64,000 nt of DNA from Myxococcus guangdongensis (GCF_024198255.1 NZ_JAJVKW010000004.1:186001-250000), one strand, 5' to 3'. Counted from the first letter of the stretch, positions 19,188 to 29,467 are shown. Notes: generated by a model from the letters alone, not told the origin. Numbers and translations are program-made.

Positions 19188-20144
19188 GTGGTGAGCGTTC
19201 GACGCAAGCGGGTGGGGAAGGCGGGACAGCCGCCCACCGTGCTGCTCATCGAGCCGAGGGCGGACGACCTGGAGCGGACCCGGATGCTCCTCGGGGAGGC
19301 CGGCTTCAGGGTGGTTCCCGTCACTCGCTTCGACGCGGCGGTGCCGCTGTTCGAGGTCATCCAACCCGACGCGGTGATTCTGGCGGTGCAGGCGCCCGAC
19401 TTCAGCGCCGTGCAGGTGGCCCGGCGGCTGCGGCAGCTCAGCCGAGGCACCGTGCCCCTGCTGTACATGGTGGACCCCCAGGACGCGGGGGCCTACCAGC
19501 ACTGCCTGGAGAAGGGACAGTGCGTGGACGTGGTGCCGCGCGGGGGCAGCGGGGCGGAGCTGGCGGTGAAGCTGCACGCGCAGCTGCGGCTGAAGGCCGC
19601 GGTGCTGCGGGCCGCGGCGGGTGAGGAAGAGGACACGGCGCTGGCGCTGCATGACCCGGTGACGGGCGTCTACAACCGGCCCTTCCTGCTGTCGCTGATG
19701 GGGTTGGAGATGCGCCGGTGCGAGCGGTACGGCGGGACGTTCTCCGTGGTGGCGGCGGAGGTGGGGGGCTGGAGCGCGCTTCGCAAGGAGTACGGGCGGG
19801 GCATGGCGGAGCGTCTGTTGGTGTACAGCGCGGTGGTGCTGGGGCAGACGGTTCGCGAGGCGGACGCGGTGGCCCGGGTGGGCGACAGCCAGTTCGCGCT
19901 GATGTTGCCGGGCACGCCCGCGGAGGCGGTGCCGGTGTTGTTGTCGCGGGTGGCCGCGAGGTTCGAGGCGGCCCGCTTCCAGGTGGATGGTCGGGTGGTG
20001 CGCACCACGTTGGAGCTGGGGGCGGTGAGCTTCCCGGACACCGTGGGGACGCCGATGCAGCTCTTGGGCGCTGCGCAGCAGGAGATGCGGCGCACGCGTG
20101 AATTTCGTCGAGGGGCCGGGTCGATGACCCGGCTCTCGGTGTGA
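19188..20144 (+). CDS. Receiver-like plus degenerate GGDEF protein
   Basis: 318 residues; GTG 19188 or 19191 behind GGGGAGGCGG. The first 120 residues form a receiver-like domain (VLLIEPRADDLERTRMLLGE) but the expected phospho-acceptor Asp region is VILAVQAPDF, so it lacks a normal acceptor. The C-terminal half resembles a GGDEF domain (LHDPVTGVYNRPFLLSLM; READAVARVGDSQFALMLPG), with VGDSQF replacing GGDEF. It is therefore unlikely to make cyclic-di-GMP. It lies directly upstream of, and near-overlapping, the NtrC-type regulator, suggesting a regulatory pair. Confidence 0.85.
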   Translation: MVSVRRKRVGKAGQPPTVLLIEPRADDLERTRMLLGEAGFRVVPVTRFDAAVPLFEVIQPDAVILAVQAPDFSAVQVARRLRQLSRGTVPLLYMVDPQDAGAYQHCLEKGQCVDVVPRGGSGAELAVKLHAQLRLKAAVLRAAAGEEEDTALALHDPVTGVYNRPFLLSLMGLEMRRCERYGGTFSVVAAEVGGWSALRKEYGRGMAERLLVYSAVVLGQTVREADAVARVGDSQFALMLPGTPAEAVPVLLSRVAARFEAARFQVDGRVVRTTLELGAVSFPDTVGTPMQLLGAAQQEMRRTREFRRGAGSMTRLSV

Positions 20145-20161
20145 GGATGGGCGGAGGTTCG

Positions 20162-21841
<1,680 letters not shown>

Positions 21842-21864
21842 TCGACAGTTCCCGCCTTGCGTTC

Positions 21865-21892
21865 GCCCCCCGCTCCCGTTATCGCGGGGGGC
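21865..21892 (+). terminator. GC hairpin abutting a start codon
   Basis: A perfect 9-bp stem (GCCCCCCGC / GCGGGGGGC, loop TCCCGTTATC) ends exactly one base before ATG 21893. It may terminate the upstream regulator transcript or mask initiation of the next gene, since no Shine-Dalgarno lies outside it. Confidence 0.5.
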
Positions 21893-23206
21893 ATGACGCC
21901 ACCACTCGTCCTCCTGGGCTCTGGATACACGCTGACCCGGCTCGCAGTCGGCCAGGCCCAGGCGGGACGCGAGGTGCTCGCGACCACGCGAGACCCCGCC
22001 CGCCGCGAGGAGCTCCAGCGCGCGGGCGTCCGCGTCGCCTCGCTGGAGGACGCGCTCCTCCAGACGAAGGGCGCGCACGGGGTCGTCTCGATTCCGCCCG
22101 AGGCCGGGCTCGACGTGGCCCTGGCCCAGGCGCTGGCGGCCCAGCCTCCCGCGCGGCTGATGTACCTGTCCTCCACGGGCGTCTACGGCGGCGCGCGCGG
22201 CGTGGTGGACGAGGACACGCCGGTGGACGTCACCTGGCCCGCGTCGCTGCCGCGCCTGGAGGCCGAGTCTCGCTACCTGCCGCTCGGCGCGATGGTGCTG
22301 CGCATCGCCGGCATCTACGGCCCGGGGCGCGGCGCGCACTCGCGGCTGCTCTCCGGCAACCTCCGGCTCCCGGACAAGGGCGGGCGCATCTCCCGCATCC
22401 ACGTCGACGACCTGGGCGCGGCCATCCTCGCGGTGCTCGAGCGCGGCACGCCAGGGGCGCTCTACTGCGCGGCGGATGACCGGGCCGCGCCGCTGGAGGA
22501 GACCGTCACCTGGCTGTCGCACCGGCTGGGCATGAGGCCTCCGCCCCGCGTGCCCCTGGAGACGCTGCACGAGTCGCTCCGGGGCGACCGGGCCATCTCC
22601 AACGAGCGGCTCAAGGAGCTGGGCTGGACGCCGCGCTACCCGGACTTCGTCCAGGGCTTCACCGCGGTGCTCCAGGAGGAGGGGCGCTCGAGCGGGGAGG
22701 GTGACGTCGCCATCCGCCCCATCTTCCCCTCGGAGGTGGAGGACTTCTTCGCCCTGCGGCTGCGCGCGCTGAAGGAGCACCCGGAGTCGTTCGGCGCCTC
22801 GTTCGAGGAGGATTCGCAGCTCTCGCTCGAGGTGATGCGCGCGAAGCTGGAGCCGAGCGACTCGCAGCGCGTGCTCGGCGCCTACGACGGGACGAAGCTG
22901 GTGGGCATGGTGGGCGTGCGCCGGGAGCCGCGACACAAGAGCGCGCACAAGGCCTTCGTCTGGGGCATGTACGTCTCGGGTGAGGCGCAGTCGCGCGGGC
23001 TGGGACGCAGGCTGCTCCAGGCCGCCATCGCCGAGGGGCGCAAGCTGCCCGGCGTCGAGCAGCTCCTGCTCGCCGTCGTCGCCGGCAACACCTCCGCCCA
23101 CGAGCTGTACCGCTCCGTCGGCTTCCAGACCTACGGCGTCGAGCCCCGGGCCTTGAAGATCGCCGGCGCCTACGTGGACGAGGAGCTGATGGTCCTCACC
23201 TTCTAG
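21893..23206 (+). CDS. Fusion of NAD(P)-dependent epimerase-like domain and GNAT acetyltransferase
   Basis: 437 residues from ATG 21893. The first 270 or so residues are an SDR of the YeeZ type: dinucleotide motif LLGSGYTLTRLAVG, LMYLSSTGVYGG and a downstream IYGPGRGAHSRLL. The remaining 155 residues are a GNAT acetyltransferase (AIRPIFPSEVEDFFALRLRA, then VSGEAQSRGLGRRLLQAAI with the acetyl-CoA P-loop and NTSAHELYRSVGF). Both domains look intact, so this is a genuine fusion rather than a frameshift join. The substrate is unknown. The ATG directly follows a strong hairpin. Confidence 0.9.
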   Translation: MTPPLVLLGSGYTLTRLAVGQAQAGREVLATTRDPARREELQRAGVRVASLEDALLQTKGAHGVVSIPPEAGLDVALAQALAAQPPARLMYLSSTGVYGGARGVVDEDTPVDVTWPASLPRLEAESRYLPLGAMVLRIAGIYGPGRGAHSRLLSGNLRLPDKGGRISRIHVDDLGAAILAVLERGTPGALYCAADDRAAPLEETVTWLSHRLGMRPPPRVPLETLHESLRGDRAISNERLKELGWTPRYPDFVQGFTAVLQEEGRSSGEGDVAIRPIFPSEVEDFFALRLRALKEHPESFGASFEEDSQLSLEVMRAKLEPSDSQRVLGAYDGTKLVGMVGVRREPRHKSAHKAFVWGMYVSGEAQSRGLGRRLLQAAIAEGRKLPGVEQLLLAVVAGNTSAHELYRSVGFQTYGVEPRALKIAGAYVDEELMVLTF

Positions 23207-23367
23207 CCTTCGCCCCAGTGGCCGCCCACATCCGCGCACCTGCGCCAGTCGCGGCCGGGGCGTGTCCTCACGGGCGGGTGACAGTTCCCGGACATGGCGG
23301 TGTTCCAGTGGGTGGAGGGCGCGGCGGAAGCCTGGAGACGGGGCTTGTGGACCGCGCTGGAGGCTTC

Positions 23368-24183
23368 GTGAGCATGGCCCTGTGCACCCCTGACTGGCTG
23401 CTGGAGCGGATTGCCCTGGGCGAGCTGTCCCCGGACGCGCTCGCCGACGCTCGCGCCCGGCTGGAGCGCGAGCCCCACGGGACGGCCCGGCTGGCGCGAC
23501 TGGAGGCGGACTCGGCCCAGACGCTGGCCCGCCATCCCCCCGAGGGCTTCGCCCGGGAAGTCGGCCGCCGCGCCCGCACCGCGGACGTCCAGCGCGAGCA
23601 CGCGGCGCGCTACCCGGGCTGGCATGGGCTGTCCATGGGGCTGCCCGTGGCGGCGTCGCTGGTGCTGCTCATGCTGTCGGCCCAGCCTGAACGGGGGGGC
23701 GAGCCCCCGGCGCTGATGCCCGCGAGGGTGGAGCTGCTGGAGGAGACGGTCGGCATCAAGGGCGACGCGCGGCTCCTGGTGTACCGGCAGCACGACGGCG
23801 CCACGGAGCTGCTCCCGGACCGCACGCGCGCCCGGCGTGGGGACCTGCTCCAGCTGAGCTACCTCGCCGGTGGGCGGCGCTACGGGACGGTGGTGTCCGT
23901 GGATGGCCGGGGCGCGGTGACGCTGCACCACCCCACCACGCTGGTGGGGAGCACCCGGCTCCAGAAGGGGGACGCGGTGTCGCTCGCGCACTCGTACGAG
24001 CTCGACGACGCCCCCGCCTTCGAGCGCTTCTTCTTCGTCACCTCGGATTCACCCATCGATGTGGGCCTCGTGCTGGAGTCCGCGCGGCAGCTCGCACGTC
24101 AGCCCACCGAGGCGAGCACCCGGCCGCTCCCGCTTCCGGGTACCCTGGCCCAGACATCCTTCACGTTGGAGAAGGTGCCGTGA
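23368..24183 (+). CDS. ActD-like/anti-sigma-like protein with membrane helix
   Basis: 271 residues from GTG 23368 (VSMALCTPDWLLERIALGEL) with GGAGG four bases upstream; ATG 23374 is an alternative. The N-terminal region (LGELSPDALADARARLE) resembles anti-sigma or ActD-like proteins of myxobacteria. One membrane helix follows (WHGLSMGLPVAASLVLLMLS), then a beta-rich extracytoplasmic domain of the DUF4384 kind (LLQLSYLAGGRRYGTVVSVD). It overlaps the caspase-like gene by 1-3 bp at TGATG, so the two are co-translated and probably act together. The name follows convention for this neighbourhood; function is not established. Confidence 0.75.
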   Translation: MSMALCTPDWLLERIALGELSPDALADARARLEREPHGTARLARLEADSAQTLARHPPEGFAREVGRRARTADVQREHAARYPGWHGLSMGLPVAASLVLLMLSAQPERGGEPPALMPARVELLEETVGIKGDARLLVYRQHDGATELLPDRTRARRGDLLQLSYLAGGRRYGTVVSVDGRGAVTLHHPTTLVGSTRLQKGDAVSLAHSYELDDAPAFERFFFVTSDSPIDVGLVLESARQLARQPTEASTRPLPLPGTLAQTSFTLEKVP

Positions 24184-26423
24184 TGGCGCGGTCACTCCTG
24201 TTCCTGTCCCTGTTGCTTCCCACCCTGGCCACGGCGGCCCCTGCCGGTACCCCTTCCTCCAACCCTGTCGCCGTGCGCCGGTTCGCGCTGCTCGTGGGCG
24301 TCAACGACGGCGGCCCCGGCCGCGCGAAGCTGCGCTACGCCGTCACCGACGCGAACGCCTTCGGCCAGGTGCTCGAGGAGCTCGGCGGCGTGCAGCGGCA
24401 GGACCGGATGATGCTGCTCGAAGGCGACCGCAAGGCGCTGGAGAGCGCGCTGGCCCGCTTCAAGGCGATGGTCGCCGCGGGCAAGACGCCGGGCGGGCGC
24501 ACCGAGGCGCTCATCTACTACTCCGGCCACTCCGACGAGGAGGGGCTGCTTTTGCACCAGGACCGCTTCGGCTACCGCGAGCTGCGGCAGGCGCTGGAGC
24601 AGCTGCCCGCGGACGTGCGCATCGCCATCCTGGACTCGTGCGCCTCCGGCACGCTGGCGCGCTCGAAGGGCGGTGTGCGCCGTCCCGCGTTCCTGGTGGA
24701 CACGTCCACGGCCGTGCGGGGCCACGCCATCCTGACCTCCTCTTCCGAGGACGAGGTGTCGCAGGAGTCGGACCGCATCGGCGGCTCGTTCTTCACGCAC
24801 AACCTGGTGTCGGGGCTGCGCGGCGCGGCGGACGCCACGGGGGATGGCCGCGTCACGCTGCACGAGGCCTACCAGTTCGCCTTCCACGAGACGCTCGCGC
24901 GCACGGAGCGCACCCGCGCGGGCGCGCAGCATCCGGCCTATGACATCGAGCTGGCCGGCACGGGCGAGCTGGTGATGACGGACCTGCGCTCCACCTCCGC
25001 GGTGCTCGTCATGGACGAGAACGTGGAGGGGCGCCTGTTCATCCGCGACGAGCCCGGGCGCCTGGTGGTGGAGCTCAACAAGCTGGCGGGCCGCTCCACA
25101 GAACTGGGCCTGCAGCCGGGCCGCTACACGGTGACGCGCGAGTCGCGCGGCGCCAGCTCCCAGGCGGTGCTCACGGTGGGCGACGCCGGGCGCACCGTGC
25201 TGGCCCACACGGCCTTCGTGGCGATGCAGGGCGAGATGACGGCGATGCGCGGAGGCGGCGCGCCGATGGCCAGCGCGCAGGGGCCGATGGTCGAGCCCGT
25301 GGCGCGCCGAAACTACCGCTTCATCAACCTGGGCCTGGCCCCGAAGCTCCAGACGAACGACTTGTGGAGCGGCGAGGGGGAGATGGGCAACTCGCTCTCC
25401 GTCTCGCTGGGCGTGGCGACCATGGGACGGCTGGATGGCTTCGCGATGGCGCTGGGGGCGAACCTGAGCTCAGGCGAGCTCCACGGCGTGCAGACGGCCC
25501 TCGGCGGCAACGTGGTGCGCGACATCATGGAGGGCGCGCAGCTCTCCGTGGGCGGCAACTGGGTCAGTGGCAAGGCGGAGGGTCTGCAGGCCTCGGTGGG
25601 CCTCAACATGGCGAGCCAGGGTGGGCGCCTGGGTCAGCTCTCCGTGGGCGCCAACGTGTCGCGCGCGTCCCTGCAGGGGGTGCAGATGGCGGTGGGCAGC
25701 AGCTGGGTGAACGGCGACATGGACGGCTTCCAGGCCGCGGTGGGCCTGAGCTGGGTCTCCGGCGCGATGCGGGGCGTGCAGATGTCCGTGGGCACCAGCC
25801 GGGTCAGCTCCATCCAGGGTGCGCAGGTGTCGCTGCTCAACGTGGGGGGCGACGTGAGGGGCGCGCAGGTGGGCCTGGTCAACATCGCGGGGAAGATGAA
25901 CGGCCTGCAGCTGGGCATCATCAACGTGGCCAACAACCTGGAGTCCGGTGTGCCGGTGGGCCTGCTCAACATCGTGCGCAACGGCCAGTTCCACGTGGAG
26001 GCCTACGGCAACGACTTCAACTACGCCAACCTCGCGCTCAAGGTGGGCAGCCGCTACCTCTACACGACGCTGGTGGTGGGCATGGGCGCGGTGCCGGACC
26101 ACCGGGGCCCCAGCCACTGGACGACGGGCGTGGGCCTGGGCGGCCACGTGCCGCTGACCGAGCGCCTGTACTTCGACGTGGACGTGGTGTCGAACACCCT
26201 CCACGAGTGGGGCGGAGCGCTCGCGGACAACCGGATGCTGCACCAGGGGCGGCTGATGGTGGGCTACGCGTTCGCCCCGCGCTTCGCCGTCTTCGCGGGC
26301 CCGACGTTCAACGTCCTGCACGCCACCGACGGCGAGCCGGTGACGGCGCTCAGCCGGTTCTCCAAGTCGTCGGACCGCGACGTCCTGATGTGGACCGGTG
26401 TCCAGGCGGGTCTGCGTCTCTGA
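24183..26423 (+). CDS. Caspase-family protease fused to surface-repeat region
   Basis: 746 residues from ATG 24183 with a signal peptide (LLFLSLLLPTLATAAP). A peptidase C14 domain (about 35-250) carries the catalytic His (YYSGHSDEEG) and Cys (AILDSCASG). After a beta-rich linker comes a region of about ten 20-residue repeats with a recurring Gly-x-Gln plus hydrophobic-Gly pattern, such as GVQMAVGSSWVNGDMDGF and GAQVGLVNIAGKMNG, like LA_2272-type surface repeats, followed by an outer-membrane-like beta segment. A secreted or surface-anchored metacaspase-like enzyme is likely. It is coupled to the ActD-like gene. Cleavage specificity (Arg/Lys or Asp) cannot be judged. Confidence 0.88.
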   Translation: MARSLLFLSLLLPTLATAAPAGTPSSNPVAVRRFALLVGVNDGGPGRAKLRYAVTDANAFGQVLEELGGVQRQDRMMLLEGDRKALESALARFKAMVAAGKTPGGRTEALIYYSGHSDEEGLLLHQDRFGYRELRQALEQLPADVRIAILDSCASGTLARSKGGVRRPAFLVDTSTAVRGHAILTSSSEDEVSQESDRIGGSFFTHNLVSGLRGAADATGDGRVTLHEAYQFAFHETLARTERTRAGAQHPAYDIELAGTGELVMTDLRSTSAVLVMDENVEGRLFIRDEPGRLVVELNKLAGRSTELGLQPGRYTVTRESRGASSQAVLTVGDAGRTVLAHTAFVAMQGEMTAMRGGGAPMASAQGPMVEPVARRNYRFINLGLAPKLQTNDLWSGEGEMGNSLSVSLGVATMGRLDGFAMALGANLSSGELHGVQTALGGNVVRDIMEGAQLSVGGNWVSGKAEGLQASVGLNMASQGGRLGQLSVGANVSRASLQGVQMAVGSSWVNGDMDGFQAAVGLSWVSGAMRGVQMSVGTSRVSSIQGAQVSLLNVGGDVRGAQVGLVNIAGKMNGLQLGIINVANNLESGVPVGLLNIVRNGQFHVEAYGNDFNYANLALKVGSRYLYTTLVVGMGAVPDHRGPSHWTTGVGLGGHVPLTERLYFDVDVVSNTLHEWGGALADNRMLHQGRLMVGYAFAPRFAVFAGPTFNVLHATDGEPVTALSRFSKSSDRDVLMWTGVQAGLRL

Positions 26424-26435
26424 ACCGCGGGTCCA

Positions 26436-26474
26436 GGGGGGCCACTCACGGGGTCCGGGCCCCGGGGGCCCCCC
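26436..26474 (+). terminator. Hairpin after caspase-like gene
   Basis: GGGGGGCC pairs perfectly with GGCCCCCC over a 23-base loop that is itself GC-rich. It starts 13 bp after the caspase-like stop codon and lacks a U-run. Confidence 0.45.
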
Positions 26475-26608
26475 GAGCGCAGCGGATGGCTCCCATCAGT
26501 CGGACGAAGCCGAGACGACCTGGAACGGCTTTCCACTCGGTGCTCCACGGTGCGAGGCTGGATGAACGGCCATTGGCATGGCCGGGCAATCCTTGCCCTG
26601 GGGGCACG

Positions 26609-27175
26609 ATGTCCAAGTTGCTGTTCGCGGCGTTCAACGAGGGCTCCAGCCTCTCGATGTCTGGCCACCACGAGGCCGCGATCTCCGCCTTCGACAAGGT
26701 CCTCGCCGTGGACCCGAAGCACTTCCCGGCCCTGACGGGGCGGGGTTCGTCCCTGGCGCAGCTCGGCCGCGCGGAAGAGGCCCTGCGCTGCTTCGAGCGC
26801 GCCATCGAGGTGGACCCGTCCGCCGCGGACCCTCATCGCCAGGCCGCCCTGTGTCAGCTCGAGCTCGGAGAGCCCGAGGCCGCCGCCCAGCTGATGGGCC
26901 GCGCCACCCAGCTCAACCCGGAGCCCCGCTACCGCGAGGCCGCCGCCATCGAGGTCTACGAGCTGGGCAACGCGCTGCTCACCCGTGGCTCCCGGCGTCC
27001 CGACAAGGCGCGGTACCGGTTGGCCCGCTACACCTTCGAACTCGCCCTGGAGTTGTCTCCCGCGTACGTCGAGGCCGCCAAGGCCCTGGCCGACGTCTGG
27101 GAGAACCTGGGAGATACCACCCAGCGGGACCATTACGCGCAGATGGCCTTGCGGCTGCGGCCCGCGAGCAACTGA
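26609..27175 (+). CDS. TPR-repeat protein
   Basis: 188 residues from ATG 26609 (MSKLLFAAFNEGSSLSMSGH). It contains four TPR-like repeats, for example HHEAAISAFDKVLAVDPKHF and RAEEALRCFERAIEVDPSAA, with the usual Gly/Ala/Tyr/Pro spacing, and no signal peptide. TPR repeats mediate protein contacts, so it is probably a cytoplasmic scaffold; no partner is evident. The neighbouring genes are unrelated. Confidence 0.85.
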   Translation: MSKLLFAAFNEGSSLSMSGHHEAAISAFDKVLAVDPKHFPALTGRGSSLAQLGRAEEALRCFERAIEVDPSAADPHRQAALCQLELGEPEAAAQLMGRATQLNPEPRYREAAAIEVYELGNALLTRGSRRPDKARYRLARYTFELALELSPAYVEAAKALADVWENLGDTTQRDHYAQMALRLRPASN

Positions 27176-27181
27176 AGCAGG

Positions 27182-27225
27182 CGGCGGGGCAGGGGGCCGC
27201 GTGCCCCGAGGCGTCCGCCCCGCCG
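27182..27225 (+). terminator. Hairpin downstream of TPR gene
   Basis: A perfect 9-bp inverted repeat (CGGCGGGGC / GCCCCGCCG, 26-base GC-rich loop) begins six bases after the TPR stop and ends about 130 bp before aroF. It probably separates the two transcripts. Confidence 0.45.
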
Positions 27226-27355
27226 GGGTGGGCCGCTCTTGCTGCCTCTCGCCCGGGTGTGGACGCATCCGCGCGTTCCCGATGTTACAAGTCGCGCGAC
27301 CCGGTCCGCGCCCACTCAAAGACCTACAAGACAGAGTTGTCTGGAGATTCCGAAG

Positions 27356-28465
27356 ATGATCGTCATGCTCGAGCCGGACTCACCCGAGTCCGTGGTGTCC
27401 GCCGTCCTCCAAACCGCCGCCCAGTACAAGGGGGTGACGCCGCGTCCTCACGTCATCGAGGGCGCGGAGTTCACGGTGACGGAGGTGTACCTGCTGGGCT
27501 CCACGGCCCAGGTGCCGACGGAGGTCTTCGAGCAGATTCCGGGCGTGCGGCAGGTGGTGCGCGTGTCGCAGAAGTACCGCGTCATCGGCCGGCACAAGGG
27601 CCAGCGCACGTCGACGGGCTTCGAGTACAACGGCGTGACGTTCGATGAGCGCTCGGTGCAGCTGTTCGCGGGCCTGTGCGCGGTGGACACGAAGGAGAAC
27701 GTGGAGACGATGATGGCGGCGCTCGCGCGCCACGACATCCGCACCACGCGCATGGGGGCGTACAAGCCGCGCACCAACCCGTACGAGTTCCAGGGCCTGG
27801 GCGCCGCGTGCCTGCCGTGGGTGTTCGAGTCCGCGGGGAAGCACGGCATCAAGGTGGTCGCGATGGAGGTGACGCATCCGCGCCACATCGACGAGATTCG
27901 CGACGCGCTGGAGCGCTCGGGCAACGCCACGGGGGCCATGCTCCAGGTGGGCACGCGCAACGCGCAGAACTTCGAGCTGCTCAAGTCCATCGGTCAGCAG
28001 CGCGTGTTCCCGGTGCTCTTCAAGCGCGGCATGGGCATCACGTTGGAGGAGTCCCTCAACGCGTGCGAGTACATCGCGAGCGAGGGCAACCCGAAGATTG
28101 TCTTCTGCCTGCGCGGCGTGAAGACGCACCTGGGCGACCCGCACCGCAACATGGTGGACTTCGCGCACGTGCCCGTGGTGCGGCGGCTCACGCGCATGCC
28201 CGTGTGCGTGGACCCGTCGCACGCCATCGGCCGCGCGGACCTGCCGCCGGACGGTCTGCCGGACATCTTCCACGCGATTGGACAGGGGCTCATCGCGGGC
28301 GCGTCCATGGTGCTGGTGGACTTCCACCCGCAGCCCGAGGCCGCGCTGTGCGACGGCCCGCAGGCGCTGCGCATGGAGCAGCTCGGCGCGCTCCAGCGCT
28401 ACACGCAGATCATCCGCGAGGCGTACCAGTCCGCCGTGAAGAACGGCGATGGACTGACGGCCTGA
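27356..28465 (+). CDS. aroF: 3-deoxy-7-phosphoheptulonate synthase, type I-beta
   Basis: 369 residues from ATG 27356. It condenses phosphoenolpyruvate and erythrose 4-phosphate, the first step of aromatic amino-acid synthesis. The N-terminal 80 residues form the small ferredoxin-like regulatory domain of the type I-beta class; the barrel shows RTTRMGAYKPRTNPYEFQGL, LQVGTRNAQNFELL, VLFKRGMG and FCLRGVKTH, then MPVCVDPSHAIGR and DFHPQPEAALCDG with metal ligands. The last codons are partly duplicated downstream. It converges on two prephenate dehydratase genes, so the end products include phenylalanine. Confidence 0.95.
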   Translation: MIVMLEPDSPESVVSAVLQTAAQYKGVTPRPHVIEGAEFTVTEVYLLGSTAQVPTEVFEQIPGVRQVVRVSQKYRVIGRHKGQRTSTGFEYNGVTFDERSVQLFAGLCAVDTKENVETMMAALARHDIRTTRMGAYKPRTNPYEFQGLGAACLPWVFESAGKHGIKVVAMEVTHPRHIDEIRDALERSGNATGAMLQVGTRNAQNFELLKSIGQQRVFPVLFKRGMGITLEESLNACEYIASEGNPKIVFCLRGVKTHLGDPHRNMVDFAHVPVVRRLTRMPVCVDPSHAIGRADLPPDGLPDIFHAIGQGLIAGASMVLVDFHPQPEAALCDGPQALRMEQLGALQRYTQIIREAYQSAVKNGDGLTA

Positions 28466-28661
28466 TGAAGCACCGCGCGGCGTGGCGCTCGACTCAGGCC
28501 ACGCCGTGGCTGCCGCTCATCCGCGAGGCGTACCAGGTCCGCCGCGAAGCATCGCGATGGGCTGATGACGCCCGCGCGGCGAGGTGCTCGGCGCGGGTCA
28601 CGCAGTCTCTGGCGGGCGCCAGCGCGCCGCTTCGACTCAGGCGGCTCCGTAGCTGCCGAGC
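28410..28661. repeat. Decayed duplication of aroF and pheA 3' ends
   Basis: TCATCCGCGAGGCGTACCAG at 28410-28429 (inside aroF) recurs exactly at 28517-28536. Conversely CGACTCAGGC at 28490 with the following 16 bases repeats with four mismatches at 28633-28658, which spans the convergent prephenate dehydratase stop. The intergenic stretch appears to be a partial tandem duplication of the convergent junction. Confidence 0.7.
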
Positions 28662-29467
28662 ACGCGCAGCGTGATGCACGCCGCCTGGGCCGCCTGCACC
28701 GCCTCGCGCACGCGCGCCTCCTCCAGCGCCCCTTCTACGTCGAGGCACCAGACGTACTCCCACGCGCGGCGCTGGGGACGCGACTCCAGTCGGGACACGT
28801 CCAGCCCGCGCGCGGAGAACGCGCCCAGCACGCGGTACAGCGCGCCGGGCTCGTTCGGCACCGTGAGGGCGAGCGCCGTCTTGCGCCGCTTCCACGAATA
28901 TTCGGGATCCTGGCCCAGCGTGATGAAGCGCGTGTAGTTGTCCGACGAGTCCTCCACGCCATCCTCGAGCACCACCAGCCCATACAGCTCCGCCGCCAGG
29001 CTGCTGGCGATGGCCGCCGTGCGCGGGAGCGCCTCGCGCGAGAGTCTGCGCGCCGCGATGGCGGTGTTCATCTCGGGCACGGGCCGCAGCCCTCGTCGCC
29101 GCAGATAACCCGCGCACTGCGCCAGCGCCTGGGGATGCGACAGCACCTGCTCCACGTCCTTCAGCGCGAGCCCTGGAGGCGCGACGAGACAGTGGTGGAT
29201 GCGCAGCGACAGCTCGCCGGAGATGGGCAGGTCATGCTCCAGCAGCAGGTCCACGTTCTCCGCCACGGGCCCGCCCAGCGAGCTCTCCACCGGAATCACG
29301 CCGCTGTCCACGTGGCCCTCTGCCACGGCCTCGAACACGGCGCGGAAGGTGGGGTAGGGGACCGCCTCGACGTCCGGTCCATACAACACGCGCAGGGCCT
29401 CTTCCCCGTACGCGCCCGCCTCTCCTTGGAACGCGACACGAACCTCGAAAGTCGACAACTCATCCAT
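28637..29467 (-). CDS. pheA: Prephenate dehydratase with ACT domain (no chorismate mutase)
   Basis: 276 residues from ATG 29467 (MDELSTFEVRVAFQGEAGAY). A periplasmic-binding-protein-like dehydratase core is present, with ESSLGGPVAEN (the usual IENS region) and the catalytic NYTRFITLG (Thr-Arg-Phe). An ACT domain follows (NEPGALYRVLGAF, ESRP in RLESRP) that would bind phenylalanine. It should convert prephenate to phenylpyruvate. It overlaps the preceding P-protein gene by 8 bp, so two prephenate dehydratases lie in one operon. A cyclohexadienyl dehydratase role is possible. Confidence 0.92.
   Translation of the reverse strand: MDELSTFEVRVAFQGEAGAYGEEALRVLYGPDVEAVPYPTFRAVFEAVAEGHVDSGVIPVESSLGGPVAENVDLLLEHDLPISGELSLRIHHCLVAPPGLALKDVEQVLSHPQALAQCAGYLRRRGLRPVPEMNTAIAARRLSREALPRTAAIASSLAAELYGLVVLEDGVEDSSDNYTRFITLGQDPEYSWKRRKTALALTVPNEPGALYRVLGAFSARGLDVSRLESRPQRRAWEYVWCLDVEGALEEARVREAVQAAQAACITLRVLGSYGAA

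Noticed and set aside
23294-23371. Short frame (25 codons) just before the ActD-like gene
   Set aside because: It has an ATG and stops where the next gene starts, suggesting coupling, but has no strong ribosome site or recognised similarity, so it was left out as a gene.
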